Program-made: the position numbers and the translations under genes | Shown here: positions 11,607 through 22,339 of the stretch, in pieces | Position numbering within the stretch: the first letter of the stretch is position 1 | Layout: each line of letters opens with the position of its first letter | The notes under the pieces: generated by a model | Told to the model about the DNA's origin: nothing | Seen by the model: only the letters and a program-made list of their open reading frames with translations | Databases searched by the model: none | DNA from: Lathyrus oleraceus | Lineage: Eukaryota > Streptophyta > Magnoliopsida > Fabales > Fabaceae | Assembly: GCF_024323335.1 (NCBI RefSeq) | Contig: NC_066579.1 | Location: 351,857,400 to 351,921,399 of the forward strand | Direction of reading: 5' to 3' | DNA: 64,000 bases

Positions 11607-14363
11607 GTCATTCTAGCCGGAGAAGTGAAGGTTAAAATCTTCGTCTCGACGGGGTAGAATGGGCTTAAATAATAACAAAGAGACGAATTTTGGTCCCTAA
11701 GAGACCTCATGATGCAAATGTAGGTATGAAAAATGGTAGCACTCTGTGGAGATATGTGTCCACAAAAGCAAAGAAATCAGAAGCCACTGATAATCCATAT
11801 GAGCAATTCACTCCATGGGACCAAGACCCTGGGGACTCTCCTGGGGATAGAAAAGGGATAAAAATGCGCGAGCAGGTCACGACTTAAAGCGTGGGGAACA
11901 GAATTCCAAAGGGAAAAGATCCAATGGAAAGACTCGAGCTGACTCGAAGATGCATTTATTGGGGAATATGCCAATACAGCAAAAACTATCCACAATAGAT
12001 ACTTCGGAGAAAATCCGGATGAAAAAAATCCACTAAGGGACTTCGCTGGGGATGTCCACAAGGACACTCCTGGGGAAGCAACGGGACGAGGTATTACCGG
12101 TTACTGGGTAATAAGCTCAAGGAGACATGTGATCTGAACGCTAGGTATGAGGGTGAGAGATACAACATGCTCAGGAAGAGATGAATATCCAAGACCGGCA
12201 CAAGGGTGAGAGATATCAAAACTTCAAAACATCTGAGGAAAACCTAAAAGGTATACTTCAACTCAGGGATTCTGACTCCACAGGGGACAAAAAGTCATAA
12301 TAGGGAGCAGAGAGGAAGGAACACCAGGATACCGGTTACTGGGCATATAATAGGTGACCAACCAAGGCGTGAATTGGGGAATATTCCCAAAACACTCATC
12401 ATCCAAAAGAGGGCTAAAAGCAAACTCGATTACAGGATGGATATTCGACTCCACAAAGGGGATACGAATCTTACTCAACTGGGAAGAACAAAAGGCTTCA
12501 GACCCGAGAGTGCATGAGATATACTATCTATTACCGTCAGAACGTAGATAATATACTCGCATGGATGATTATCCACAACCGGTTACTGGGTTAATAAAGG
12601 ATAAATCGACCGAAAAGAAAAGGCATCGGGATACCGAAACTAGGTATATAATGATGACCAATTCAAGAGAGAAACAATCGTCACCAACAACAACAGGGTA
12701 GACGAGAGATAACCCGCTGGGGATAAATTGCATAATCAAGGAAATTATCCAAGCAGATGAGAGGATATCATCACTGAATATTGGATGAAGATAACTGTCA
12801 CCAATTAAAGATGAGCAAAAATAGTTACTCTGCAAAAAGGGAAGAAATAGGGTTTACAACTATCGGTATGAGGGTAGAGAAACACAGACTCCGCCGGGGA
12901 TAATAATTACTAATTATTGAGCAATTATTCATTTACCACGGGGAAACAGGAAAAGAGTCTCAAGAGACCGATCTAGAATCAAACTAGATAGGCACACCAA
13001 ATCAAGACTTGTCTCGGTGAGGATATAACTCAATGGGGAAAACCATCCCAGTATATGTGTTGGGAAGGAACAAAAACAATCAACATCCACGAGGATATAA
13101 CCCGGTGGGGAATATGGAAGAAAGGATAGACGCTTTCTTCTTATGGAGCTGACTCTATATGGAGAGATCAGACACACACATCTGCTTGGGGAAATATATC
13201 ACCAAATAGCAGGAGACAACAAACAACGATATATGGCAAAGAATGCAACATGAATATCTGAGTGTTATTATTATTATGCATGTATATGCGTGGTTTATGT
13301 ATGATGTATGCTGACAAACAAACATATCTAACACAACCAGGTCCAGGAATCAACCACCCGATACTACATCTCAAGAGAGAAAGCCAAGTTCACCGGAGAG
13401 TATCCAATCTGCTAGGGATCAGAGATACCAGGAAGCAAAGAACTCTGTAGGGGATGAATCATCAATCATTCCAAGTTGGGGACGAGAGTTATCACAGACA
13501 AGGTCTACCACACCAACAACTCTACTGGGGAATTTATCCGAGGAGATAAAGGATTTATCAGGATCAACCACCAAATACCGCTCTTGCCTAAAGAGATCCA
13601 AGATACTGAGGAAGAAAGATTGCTACTCTGCTGAAGGGAAGAGATGTGACTCTCAACAAGCAATCCACTTGGTAGGATAAACCACAAGGGGTTCCGGAGG
13701 AAGGAGATACAGTCATGCCAGGAATATGGACAAAAATCTTACACTGTTGGGGATCGTACCACCCTTGGGAGAGCACTGAGGATCTCCTAAGTATTCTTTC
13801 GTCATTGTGAATGTTCACTTTGTTTAAAAACAAACTATAAAAAATTTGATCGTTTAAAACAATAATATTTTCTTAATCAAAACATGCAAAACATTTGTTG
13901 AATAGAAACAGATAAGAGTGCCAATAATTGGATAAAAGGCTCAAATTTATTTGATAGAATGGTAGTCTGCGGATGGCAAGACTCCATAGATCTTTACAAA
14001 TTTGAAATTGGTGATATATATTAGAAAAGGGCTACATTGAACATAATGACCATTTCTCCACCAATTCTGAATCCGATGTATTTGAAGCTTTGGCTGATAA
14101 TGAGCAAGGATCTCTGACGGACGACAGTTGTAGAACAAAGTCTTGTCAGGATGCAGTTACTTGCCAAATCCCTAATTTTTTCCTAGATTGCCCCAGGATG
14201 AGGTACTCAATCTAGAGGGATACCTATATTCATTTTTCATGTCTCTAACTTTTGCCTGGACCGCCCTTTCGGGTTTTCAATCCACCGAGACGCTCATTTT
14301 TGCCTAAGCCGCCCTTTCGGGTTTTCAACTTAGCGAGCTATTCAGTTTTTTTTATATTATTTT
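11591..14363 (-). mobile_element. 3' untranslated region of A1
   Basis: This 2.8-kb non-coding stretch lies between the pol stop and the 3' LTR. It corresponds in inverse orientation to 36951-41375 of A2, with shared phrases such as CCGGTTACTGGG (complement of CCCAGTAACCGG) and GAATCGAATATCC-type boxes. Right after the pol stop two copies of a CCCGAAAGGG motif occur (complements at 14264-14273 and 14312-14321). Many short frames here (for example 12929-13177 and 13588-13833) are artefacts of a GA-rich strand. Confidence 0.85.
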
Positions 14364-15866
14364 TTAGGCGAAGTATTTCTTGACTACATCTGAATTCACA
14401 GGACGAGTGAAATCCTCCCCATCCATAGCTATAAGTATCAAAGCACCGCCTGAAAAGGATCTCTTAACAACATACGGACCCTCATAGTTTGGAGTCCACT
14501 TGCCCCTGTAATCGGGCGCGAAAGACAAGACTTTCTTGAGCACAAGGTCACCTTCTCGGAACACACGAGGCTTGACCTTCTTATCAAAAGCTTTCTTCAT
14601 CCTTTGCTGATATAACTGACCGTGGCACATGGCAGTCAATCTCTTCTCTTCAATCAAGTTCAGCTGGTCATAACGACTCTGAACCCATTCAGCATCATTC
14701 AACTTGGCTTCCATCAAGACTCTCATTGATGGGATCTCCACCTCTACAGGGAGTACAACCTCCATGCCGTAAACAAGAGAGAAAGGGGTTGCCCCTGTTG
14801 AAGTGCGGACAGACGTACGATATCCATTTAAAGCAAATGGCAACATCACATGCCAATCCTTATACGTGACAACCATCTTCTGGATAATCTTCTTGATATT
14901 CTTATTAGCAACTTCAACAACCCCATTCATCTTGGGTCTGTACGGAGAAGAATTATGATGTGCAATCTTGAATTCACTACACATCTCTTTCATCATCTTG
15001 TTATTCAAGTTAGATCCATTATCAGTAATGATCTTATCTGGCACACCATATCGGCATATGAGTTGATTCTCGATAAACTTCACGACCACCTGCCTGGTCA
15101 CATTTGCATACGACGCCGCTTCAACCCACTTGGTGAAGTAATCAATTGCTACGAGAATAAATCTGCATCCATTGGACGCTTTCGACTCTATCATGCCAAT
15201 CATGTCAATTCCCCACATGGAGAAAGGCCATGGTGATGAGATCACATTCAAAAGTGTCGGGGGAATATGAATCTTATCAGCATAAATCTGACACTTGTGG
15301 CATTTCTTCACAAATTTGCAGCAGTCAAACTCCATGGTCAGCCAATAGTAGCCTGCTCTCAACATCTTTCTAGCCATGGCATGTCCATTGGAATGAGTAC
15401 CAAATGAAACCTCATGGACCTCAGTCATCAACAGGTCTGCTTCGTGTCTATCCACGCATCTGAGCAGAACCATGTCAAAATTTCTTTTGTAAAGCACTTC
15501 GCCATTGAGGTAGAAACTGACTGACAATCTCCTCAAAGTCTTCCTATCTTTTACAGATGCCCCAGGCGGGTAAATCTGGCTTTGAAGGAAACACTTGATA
15601 TCATAATACCACGGCTTATCATCTTTTACTTCTTCTACTGCAAATACATGAGCTGGTATGTCCAAGCGCATCACGGTGATATTGGGGACTTCATTCCACA
15701 ATTTAACCACAATCATTGAAGCAAGCGTAGCAAGAGCATCTGCCATCCGATTCTCATCTCGAGAAATATGATGGAAGTCAACCTCAGTAAAGAACGTTGA
15801 AATCCTCCTCGCATAATCTCTGTATGGAATGAGGCCAGGCTGATTCGTTTCCCATTCACCCTTAAT
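14364..15866 (-). pseudogene. Integrase and C-terminal end of pol, Ogre A1
   Basis: This is the distal part of the A1 pol frame, in frame with the RNase H segment upstream and separated from it only by a nonsense codon. From the methionine at 15746 (460 residues) it starts with the end of RNase H (ENRMADALATLAS just across the boundary). The integrase zinc-binding region has H118 and H122 with C149 and C152. The catalytic core has D181 (WGIDMIG), D242 (TDNGSN) and E278 (MNGVVE), the D,D35E spacing of retroviral-type integrases. A C-terminal region with GDLVLKK and GKWTPNYEGPY follows. Integrase would insert the cDNA into nuclear DNA. The catalytic residues are intact, but the protein could only be made by reading through upstream stops. 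Confidence 0.93.
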
Positions 15867-16427
15867 CTAATTAACAACGAGGGCCAAATCACCATATACA
15901 TCAAGATGCTTGATCCTTAGATCAATACATTCCTCCAATCCCATAATACAGGCCTCATACTCTGCCATATTATTCGTGCATTTGAAAGTTAGCCTTGCTG
16001 TAAAAGGAATATGCGCGCCCTGAGGAGTAATAATCACGGCCCCAATACCATTTCCATACTGATTTACAGCGCCATCAAACACCATACTCCATCTGGAACC
16101 AGGCTCTGGCCCTTCATCAAGTGTAGGCTCATCGTAATCTTTCACTTTCAAATACAGAATTTCCTCATCCGAGAAGTCATACTGAACTGACTGATAATCT
16201 TCAATAGGCTGATGTGCCAAATGGTCAGCCAAGATACTACCTTTAATATCCTTCTGAGCTCGATACTCAATATCATACTCAGATAACAACATCTGCCAAT
16301 GGGCAATTCTCCCTGTTAAAGCAGGCTTTTCGAAGATGTACTTGATTGGATCCATTCTGGATATCAACCAAGTCGTATGATTTATCATATACTGGCGTAA
16401 GCGCTTAGCAGCCCAAGCCAAAGCACA
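15867..16427 (-). pseudogene. RNase H region with second RNase H, Ogre A1
   Basis: It continues the RT frame. The first half closes the gypsy-type RNase H and connection (AAKRLRQYM, YIFEKPALTGRIAHWQMLLS, YDIEYR, LADHLA). From about residue 108 a second RNase H begins: FDGAVNQYGNGIGAVI, NNMAEYEACIMGLE and GDLALVVN hold the D, E and D of the active site; the last D lies past the stop in ENRMADAL. Two RNases H in tandem are a known property of the Tat lineage, including Ogre. The apparent first methionine of the open frame at 16421 is a TTG codon, so it is not a real start. The segment ends in TAG at 15867-15869, where related elements have a sense codon. Confidence 0.88.
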
Positions 16428-17402
16428 TCATGTCTTTTCAAGCATTGAGTATCGAGACTCACAATCAGTGAACTTCTTACTCAGGTAGTAAATAGCACAC
16501 TCCTTCTTCCCTGATTCGTCTTGCTGACCAAGGACACAACCCATCGAGTCTTCAAGAACAGTCAGATACATGATCAAAGGTCTTCCCTCTACAGGCGGAG
16601 ACAGAATCGGAGGCTCAGACAGATATTCTTTAATACTGTCGAAAGCTTTCTGGAAATCCTCGGTCCAATCATGGGACTGATCTTTCCGGAGGAGCTTGAA
16701 TATAGGCGCACATGTGGCAGTCATGTGGGATATGAATCTGGAGATATAATTCAAGCGGCCAAGAAAGCCTCGGACTTGCTTCTCAGTTTTGGGCGCAGGC
16801 ATCTCTTGTATTGCTTTGACCTTTGCAGGATCAACCTCAATACCTCTTTCACTAACAATGAAGCCCAATAACTTGCCAGAACGGACTCCAAATGTACACT
16901 TGTTGGGATTCAGACGAAGCTTATATTTCCTCAAATGCTGGAAAAGCTTCAACAAATGCTCTACATGTTCAACTTCCGTTCTTGACTTAGCAATCATATC
17001 GTCAACATATACCTCAATCTCCTTGTGCATCATATCATGAAACAAGGTGGTCATAGCTCGTTGATACGTGGCTCCGGCGTTCTTCAAACCGAAGGGCATC
17101 ACTCGATAACAGAATGTTCCCCAAGGAGTGATGAATGTTGTCTTCTCCATATCCTCGGGTTCCATTTTAATCTGATTATATCCGGAAAATCCATCCATAA
17201 ACGAGAAGACTTTGAATTTAGCTGTATTGTCTACCAACATATCAATATGTGGTAGAGGGAAATCATCTTTCGGACTAGCTTTATTCAAGTCTCTATAGTC
17301 CACACACATCCGGACTTTTCCATCTTTCTTAGGCACGGGCACAATATTGGCCACCCATTGAGGATATATAGAAGTCACCAGGAACCCCACATCAATTTGC
17401 TT
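16428..17402 (-). pseudogene. Reverse transcriptase, Ogre A1 (copy 1)
   Basis: A 320-residue open segment with complete reverse transcriptase motifs: VPKKDGKVRMCVDYRDLNKA, then MDGFSGYNQI with catalytic D66, FGLKNAGATYQR, and YVDDM with D130 and D131. It continues into the thumb/connection (LLGFIVSERGIEVDPAKV, RGFLGRLNYISRFI) and the start of RNase H (YYLSKKFTDCESRYSMLEKT). The enzyme would copy element RNA into cDNA in cytoplasmic particles. It is closed by TGA at 16428-16430 where relatives have Cys, and preceded by TAG at 17403-17405. Both stops are also in copy 2, so they predate the tandem duplication. Confidence 0.95.
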
Positions 17403-17876
17403 CTAAACTTCCTCTTTGATCTTCACTGCCATATCAGGATGAGTTCTTCTGAGCTTCTGCTTTACAGGCACGCACTTAGGCTTTAAAGGTAGGAAATGTT
17501 GCACAATATCAGTATCTAGACCAGGCATGTCTTCATATGACCAGGCAAAGACGTCAACATATTCTCGTAGCAACTTAATCAACCCCTTCTTAACAGATTC
17601 TTCCAGAAGTGCCCCAATCTTTACCTCTCGCACACAATCTTCAGACCCCAAGTTGACTGTTTCTAGATTCTCAAGATGCGGCTGAATGATCTTCTCTTCA
17701 TGCTCAAGTATCCGGGTGATCTCATCAGGAATCTCTTCAACCTCATCTTCCTCTGCCTCAAATACAGGGAATTCAAAATTGGGGGATGGTGTTGGGTCAT
17801 TATGTTCAATGGGTTTAGAAATCAACCTGCATAATGATTTTTGGATATGAAAAGCTTTAGAATTCAAACAAGGCAA
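17403..17876 (-). pseudogene. N-terminal part of the pol exon upstream of RT, Ogre A1 (copy 1)
   Basis: A 157-residue segment in frame with RT. It holds an acidic region (FEAEEDEVEEIPDEITRILEHEEK) and then the conserved pre-RT block (LLREYVDVFAWSYEDMPGLD, HFLPLKPKCVPVKQKLRRTHPDM) found directly before RT in plant gypsy elements. The frame ends in TAG at 17403-17405, two residues before KQIDVGFL of RT, most simply CAG to TAG. The coding exon probably begins near 17876 after the intron. Confidence 0.85.
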
Positions 17877-18086
17877 ATCATTATGCAGATGAGAAGGTTG
17901 ATTTTATTTTATTTTTTAGGGTTTTATGTGATCACCAATTTCATGCAAAAACGAAAAGGGAAAATAATTGGAAAAACAAACATTTAACATGAATTTATTG
18001 AATGAAAATATCATGGTATTTATGCGCCAACAATGTCATCACTCCTCCTTTTGGCATGGGAGAAGTGTTTTTAAACAAAGTGATTA
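17877..18086 (-). other. Probable Ogre intron between protease and RT, copy 1
   Basis: About 210 non-coding bases separate the protease frame from the pre-RT frame. Ogre elements are known to carry a spliced intron at this place. On the minus strand the stretch has an AT-rich run with AAAATAAAATAAAATCAACC and the exon resumes near CTTGTTTGAATTCTAAAGC. I did not fix the splice sites. Copy 2 has the same stretch at 24037-24246. Confidence 0.55.
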
Positions 18087-19085
18087 TTACGTTGACTTAT
18101 GGATAACTGTAGGAATATCCACAGCGACCCAATTATTGCAGACCCCTCCAGGGATGATGAAATTGCCAGAATCCTTTGTATCTTCTTCTAAAACGGCAAC
18201 AGCCTCCTCATCTAGACCAGTGTGGATGAAACCTCCACTCTTGAATAGCCCTTGCTTGTTGAAAGTACCAGAAGAAAAACCTATGCCAGCCCGGGACTCG
18301 TTGTCTTCTAACTCAATCATTTTTCCTAAACCAGTGGTTGCACCACACTCAATGGCCAACTTTGCATCTTTGTAGGAAGCAAATGAAGGAGTTCTCTTCT
18401 GAATAGGCTCAGCTATAGATAAAGCTTGGAAAGGAGTTCCAATTTCAACCTCAGCATCTATATAAGAGAAGGAAGACAAATGGCTAACCAGGAGAGCCCT
18501 TTCTCCCCCTACCACCACCAACTTCTTGTTTTTCACGAATTTCAATTTCTGGTGTATGGTGGACGTCACGGTGCCTACCTCGTGAATCCATGGTCTACCT
18601 AAGAGACAACTATACGATGGGTGAATGTCCATAACCTGGAAGGTAATCTGGAAATCACTTGGTCCAATCTTGACTGGGAGATCAACTTCCCCAATCACGG
18701 TCTTACGAGACCCATCGAAAGCCTTCACAACTACTCCACTCTGCCTCATGGGAGGCCCTTGATATGATAGCTTTGAGAGAGTGGACTTTGGCAATACGTT
18801 CAATGATGACCCGGTGTCCACCAGTACATTGGACATGGCATCGTCTTTGCAATTCATAGATATGTGTAATGCCAAGTTGTGGTCTCTTCCCTCCTCAGGG
18901 AGATCAGAGTCACAAAAACTCAGGTTGTTACAAGCAGTAATGTTTGCAACAATGCTATCGAATTTCTCCAAAGTGACATCGTGATCCACATATGCCACAT
19001 CCAACACCTTCTGCAGAGCCTCTCGGTGTGGTTCTGAATTTAAGAGTAAGGATAACACAAATATTTTGGATGGCGTTTGTAGAAG
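18087..19085 (-). pseudogene. Aspartic protease domain, Ogre A1 (copy 1)
   Basis: A 323-residue open segment whose active-site motif LVDTGSSLNVLP places the catalytic Asp at residue 81. SCLLGRPWIHEVGTVTSTIHQKLKF is the conserved block after it. The protease would cut the Gag-Pol precursor in the particle. It is in frame with the gag C-terminal segment upstream, from which it is separated by TAA at 19086-19088 (most simply from CAA). Active-site residues are intact. The tail (residues about 200-323) is less conserved and runs to the probable splice site. Confidence 0.9.
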
Positions 19086-19961
19086 TTAGTCTACAACATT
19101 GTACTCGCTTTTCTTGATGAGTCTCAGCATGTCATCACAGTCTTCTTTCACATTTCCACTCGGGTCAACAGAAGTAGGAGTTTTCAGTGTAGAGGAGGGT
19201 TTAACAACAGGTGCCGGATTCGGAGAATTCGCAGTGTTCCCGATCGGGCGTTCAACAAAATCAGCATTAATTTGAGGCTTCGGCGGTGCTGAAAATACAC
19301 GGCCACTACGGGTCAAACCGCTAACATCGGCAATATTCACAACAGAAGAAGAGGGCAAGGACACCTCTTTCCCATTCTCTACTGCTACGGTGTTGTAGCG
19401 ATAGGGAACTGCCTTTTCAGAAGAGTAAGGCACAGGACCAGCAAGCTTAATGATCAGAGCGGGAGAAGCCTTCTGCTTGCTACCATTGTACTTGATGATA
19501 ACAGGCTCGGGTATCCAGAACACTGGGGAAATCACATTGACCTCAGGCTCATTTTCATCAACATTCCTGTTTTGAAGGATCTCAATGACTCCTTCGTCCA
19601 GCATTTCCTGAACATCCTTGCGCACCTGGCAACAACCCAATCGGTTAACAGAGCAGACTCGGCATCTATCATGGTCATGCTCATAATGACTGTAGTCACA
19701 CAACAAACTATGCATCTGGACCAGAGACTGTTGAATATGACTGACATATTTGACCTTGTATTTTCCAGGGCAACCCTGGACCATGTTGACAGATTTCCGA
19801 TGTTCGGGCAATGGGTTCTTCTTCACATTAGGGCCTACGTCCTCAAAACATAAAATACCACACCTCACAAGGTCTTGAACCTTGGTCTTCAAAGGGTAAC
19901 AATTCTCCACGTCATGGCCGGGAGCACCAGAATGGTAAACACAATGTAACTCAGGCTTATA
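19086..19961 (-). pseudogene. Gag C-terminal/zinc-knuckle region, Ogre A1 (copy 1)
   Basis: It directly continues the gag frame after TAG at 19962-19964. The first residues form a knuckle-like array C-x2-H-x5-H-x4-C (CVYHSGAPGHDVENC), which would bind genomic RNA in the particle. A Cys-rich stretch (CRVCSVNRLGCCQVRKDVQEMLDEGVIEI) and a low-complexity linker towards the protease follow. Copy 2 has the same protein sequence; two base differences between copies at 19629/25789 and 19743/25903 are silent in this frame. Confidence 0.85.
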
Positions 19962-21455
19962 CTACCACTTGGGGTTAACAGGTATAGCCGGTGGGTCTCT
20001 CGGAGTAATCAACTTCCTTTCTATCAAAGAGGGATATAACTCTATGTACGTCATAGGAAAAGGATCGAAGGTGACCCTTTTCCTCTCGTAACTCGTGCTG
20101 GTTTGATTACTGTTTCGAGGCTGGTAGGCTTGCTGCTGCGGTCGGTGCTGTTGTTGCTGATATTGCGGATGTGGTTGCTGATTGTTACTATGTTGCTGAT
20201 ACTGTTGATTGTCTCTAAAAACAGGTGCTATATGAGCCACCTGGTGCTGGTTACTGGCAGGACGGACAATCTTCCTCCTCACAGAGGGTCTTCTTAGTTT
20301 CTCATGGGAGATCACAGGATGTGCCTCTCCATCTTTCTTCTTTGCAAACGCCCCATAACGTTTGGCAGAAGAGCCTTCTTCTCTGGTTAACCGTCCTTCA
20401 CGGACCCCTTCTTCTAGACGCATCCCCATATTCACCATCTCGGTGAAGTTAGAAGGAGCGCTAGCAATCATCCGCTCATAATAAAAAGAACTTAAAGTCT
20501 TCAAAAAGATCTTAGTCATCTCTTTCTCTTCTAGCGGAGGCACGATCTGTGCTGCCACCTCTCGCCACCTCTGAGCGTACTCCTTAAATGTTTCTTTATC
20601 CTTCTGGGACATGGCTCTCAATTGATCTCTATCGGGAGCCATATCCACCTTGTACTTGTACTGCTTGACGAAGGCCTCGCCGAGATCATTGAAGGATCGG
20701 ATGTTCGCGCTGTCTAAACCCATGTACCAACGCAAAGCGGCACCGAATAGACTGTCCTGAAAGTAGTGGATGAGTAGTTGGTCATTATCGGTTTGAGTCG
20801 ACATCTTCCTGGCATTAATGACCAGCTGGCTGAGAGGACAAGTATTTCCTTTGTACTTTTCAAAATCTGGGACCTTGAATTTCATAGGGATCTTCACATT
20901 TGGAACCAAGCAGAGTTCGACAGCAGACTTGCCGAAAAGATCCTTCCCTCTGAGAGTTTTCAATTCCTTGCGAAGCTCAAGAAATTGATCGTTCATAGCA
21001 TCCATCTTCTCATAAACATCTGGACCCTCAGACGGCTCAGAATGGTAGATGGTGTCGTCTACCCTGGGCAAAGTATGCACGACAGGAGGAGGAACGGCAA
21101 GGACCGGGCTAGATGCCGGCAGAGAAGCAAAGGTAGGAACAGGATCCTCAGGCATGAAATTGGGAGGCATCCCCCACGGGAACCCAGTTGGCATGGCTGT
21201 TAGAACAAAGTGTGCACTGGCAGCGGGCACAGTAGAGGAGACAATCTCGGAGATAACTGTCCTCTGGGGAGGAGTTGAAGGTGTCAGAGAAGACTGGCTC
21301 TGGGCAGCCATGAGTGACTCCATTAGGGCAGTCAATCTGGCCACTTCCTCTTTCAGCTCGCGGTTCTCTTGCTCTAAGTGATCCATCAGTCTTGAAATGT
21401 TGGCTTTAGTGTAGTACCGGTGAGTCAGCTTGTCTTCAAAATAAATGAAGGACAC
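19962..21455 (-). pseudogene. Gag of Ogre A1 (copy 1)
   Basis: A 497-residue open frame starting MSFIYFEDKLTHRYYTKAN; the start aligns with that of A2 gag. After a short coiled coil (LEQENRELKEEVARLTALMES) comes a Pro/Ser-rich region, then the retrotransposon gag core (VPDFEKYKGNTCPLSQLV, YFQDSLFGAALRWYMGLD, FVKQYKYKVDMAPDRDQL, FKEYAQRWREVAAQI) and a Gln-rich tail (QQYQQHSNNQQPHPQYQQQQ). Gag would form the capsid particle. The stop TAG after NPKW interrupts the frame before the zinc knuckle. Copy 1 has Val where copy 2 and A2 have Ala (SAxELCLVP), so the change arose here. Confidence 0.94.
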
Positions 21456-21701
21456 AGAGTTAGACCACAGGGCAAGGGACCAGAAACAGAACCTGCTTAT
21501 GCATATGATGCATGCAATGTTTGTGCATATGATTTGTTTTTTTTTTATTTCAAAGGAACTTTAGAGTTTTATTTGCAAATTCTGGAAATATTAAGCATTT
21601 TATCACATATGGAAATATCTCATCAAATAATATCAGGGAAAAGAAGTGCAGCATCGTCAATCATATACAAGAGGAAAGGAAAATAATCGTCTTATGGATC
21701 C

Positions 21702-21919
21702 CTAGAAACAATCATCTAAAGCTCGGGACACAGGAAGATAAGATGCGCAAAGCCTCTTCACCTCCCTCTCGTAGGCTGCCTCCATATCGGCCTTCTCTTT
21801 GGCGAGTCGATCATACTTCCTCTTCCAGAACTTAGAAGACTGAGGAAATAGAGAAGTCCATACATCATCAGGGTCATCAATAACCTGATGCTCAAGAAAC
21901 TCAATCAATGCATCCTTCT
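21702..21919 (-). pseudogene. C-terminal fragment of Ogre A1 ORF1 (copy 1)
   Basis: On the minus strand this encodes DALIEFLEHQVIDDPDDVWT through RASRALDD-type C-terminus, matching the end of A2 ORF1 (35449-35682), including the basic coiled stretch KRKYDRLAKEKADMEAAYERE. The reading starts at the A2 LTR junction (21919), so the N-terminal residues of the apparent ORF come from the LTR. About 246 bp without coding signal separate it from gag, as in A2. Confidence 0.85.
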
Positions 21920-22339
21920 TGTAAGACCCCAATTTTGTCCCTAAGATCCCTCATGGCATCATATCATAACATTGAATAGCCTCAAGGATCATTGGACATC
22001 TTGCTTCCTTCTCTGTGGGTGGGATCTTTCCTGAGAGTGATTCTTGATCACCAAGCATTGCTTGTATTTGTATATCATTGCTTTTCTTTTAATCACTAAC
22101 TAAAAGCATCAAAAATATGTCATCTAACATTTGTCTTGCAGCTTAAGCAGTCAACAGGTCAAGGCAATTCAAGTGAATCCTTTGAGCAAGAGATGAGGTT
22201 TTCCATTGAGATATGGATCATGTGATCATTATTTTGAGCTTATGTGAGCTATAGGTCCATTTTGGAGCAAATTCCCCAAGTGGCAAAGGCCCAAGTTCAT
22301 CAGAACATTTTCAGGTCATCTAAGGACCAATGCAAGTCA
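21920..22339 (+). mobile_element. 420-bp fragment of the Ogre A2 LTR made by tandem duplication
   Basis: It starts TGTAAGACCCCAATTTTGTC directly after a copy of the A2 target site (CTTCT at 21915-21919), exactly as at 28080. It stops at 22339 inside AAGTCA and switches to A1 RNase H sequence. It is not a separate insertion: the whole block is the right end of tandem unit 1. Confidence 0.95.

Larger units (their letters stand above)
16174..22333. repeat. 6160-bp direct tandem duplication, unit 1
   Basis: Every position n corresponds to n+6160 in the following unit. It covers A1 from the RNase H through ORF1 and the first bases of A2's LTR. At least five substitutions separate the units: 19629/25789, 19743/25903, 20867/27027, 20920/27080 and 22249/28409. 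Confidence 0.97.

Noticed and set aside
14850..15236. Plus-strand open frames opposite integrase, RT, protease and gag (also 16521-17255, 18781-18984, 20778-21381 and their copies 6160 bp later)
   Set aside because: Antisense shadows of retrotransposon coding sequence, duplicated only because the underlying DNA is.
21920..22339. Separate insertion of an LTR fragment
   Set aside because: The left border repeats the A2 target site and the right border is the tandem duplication junction, so one duplication explains it.
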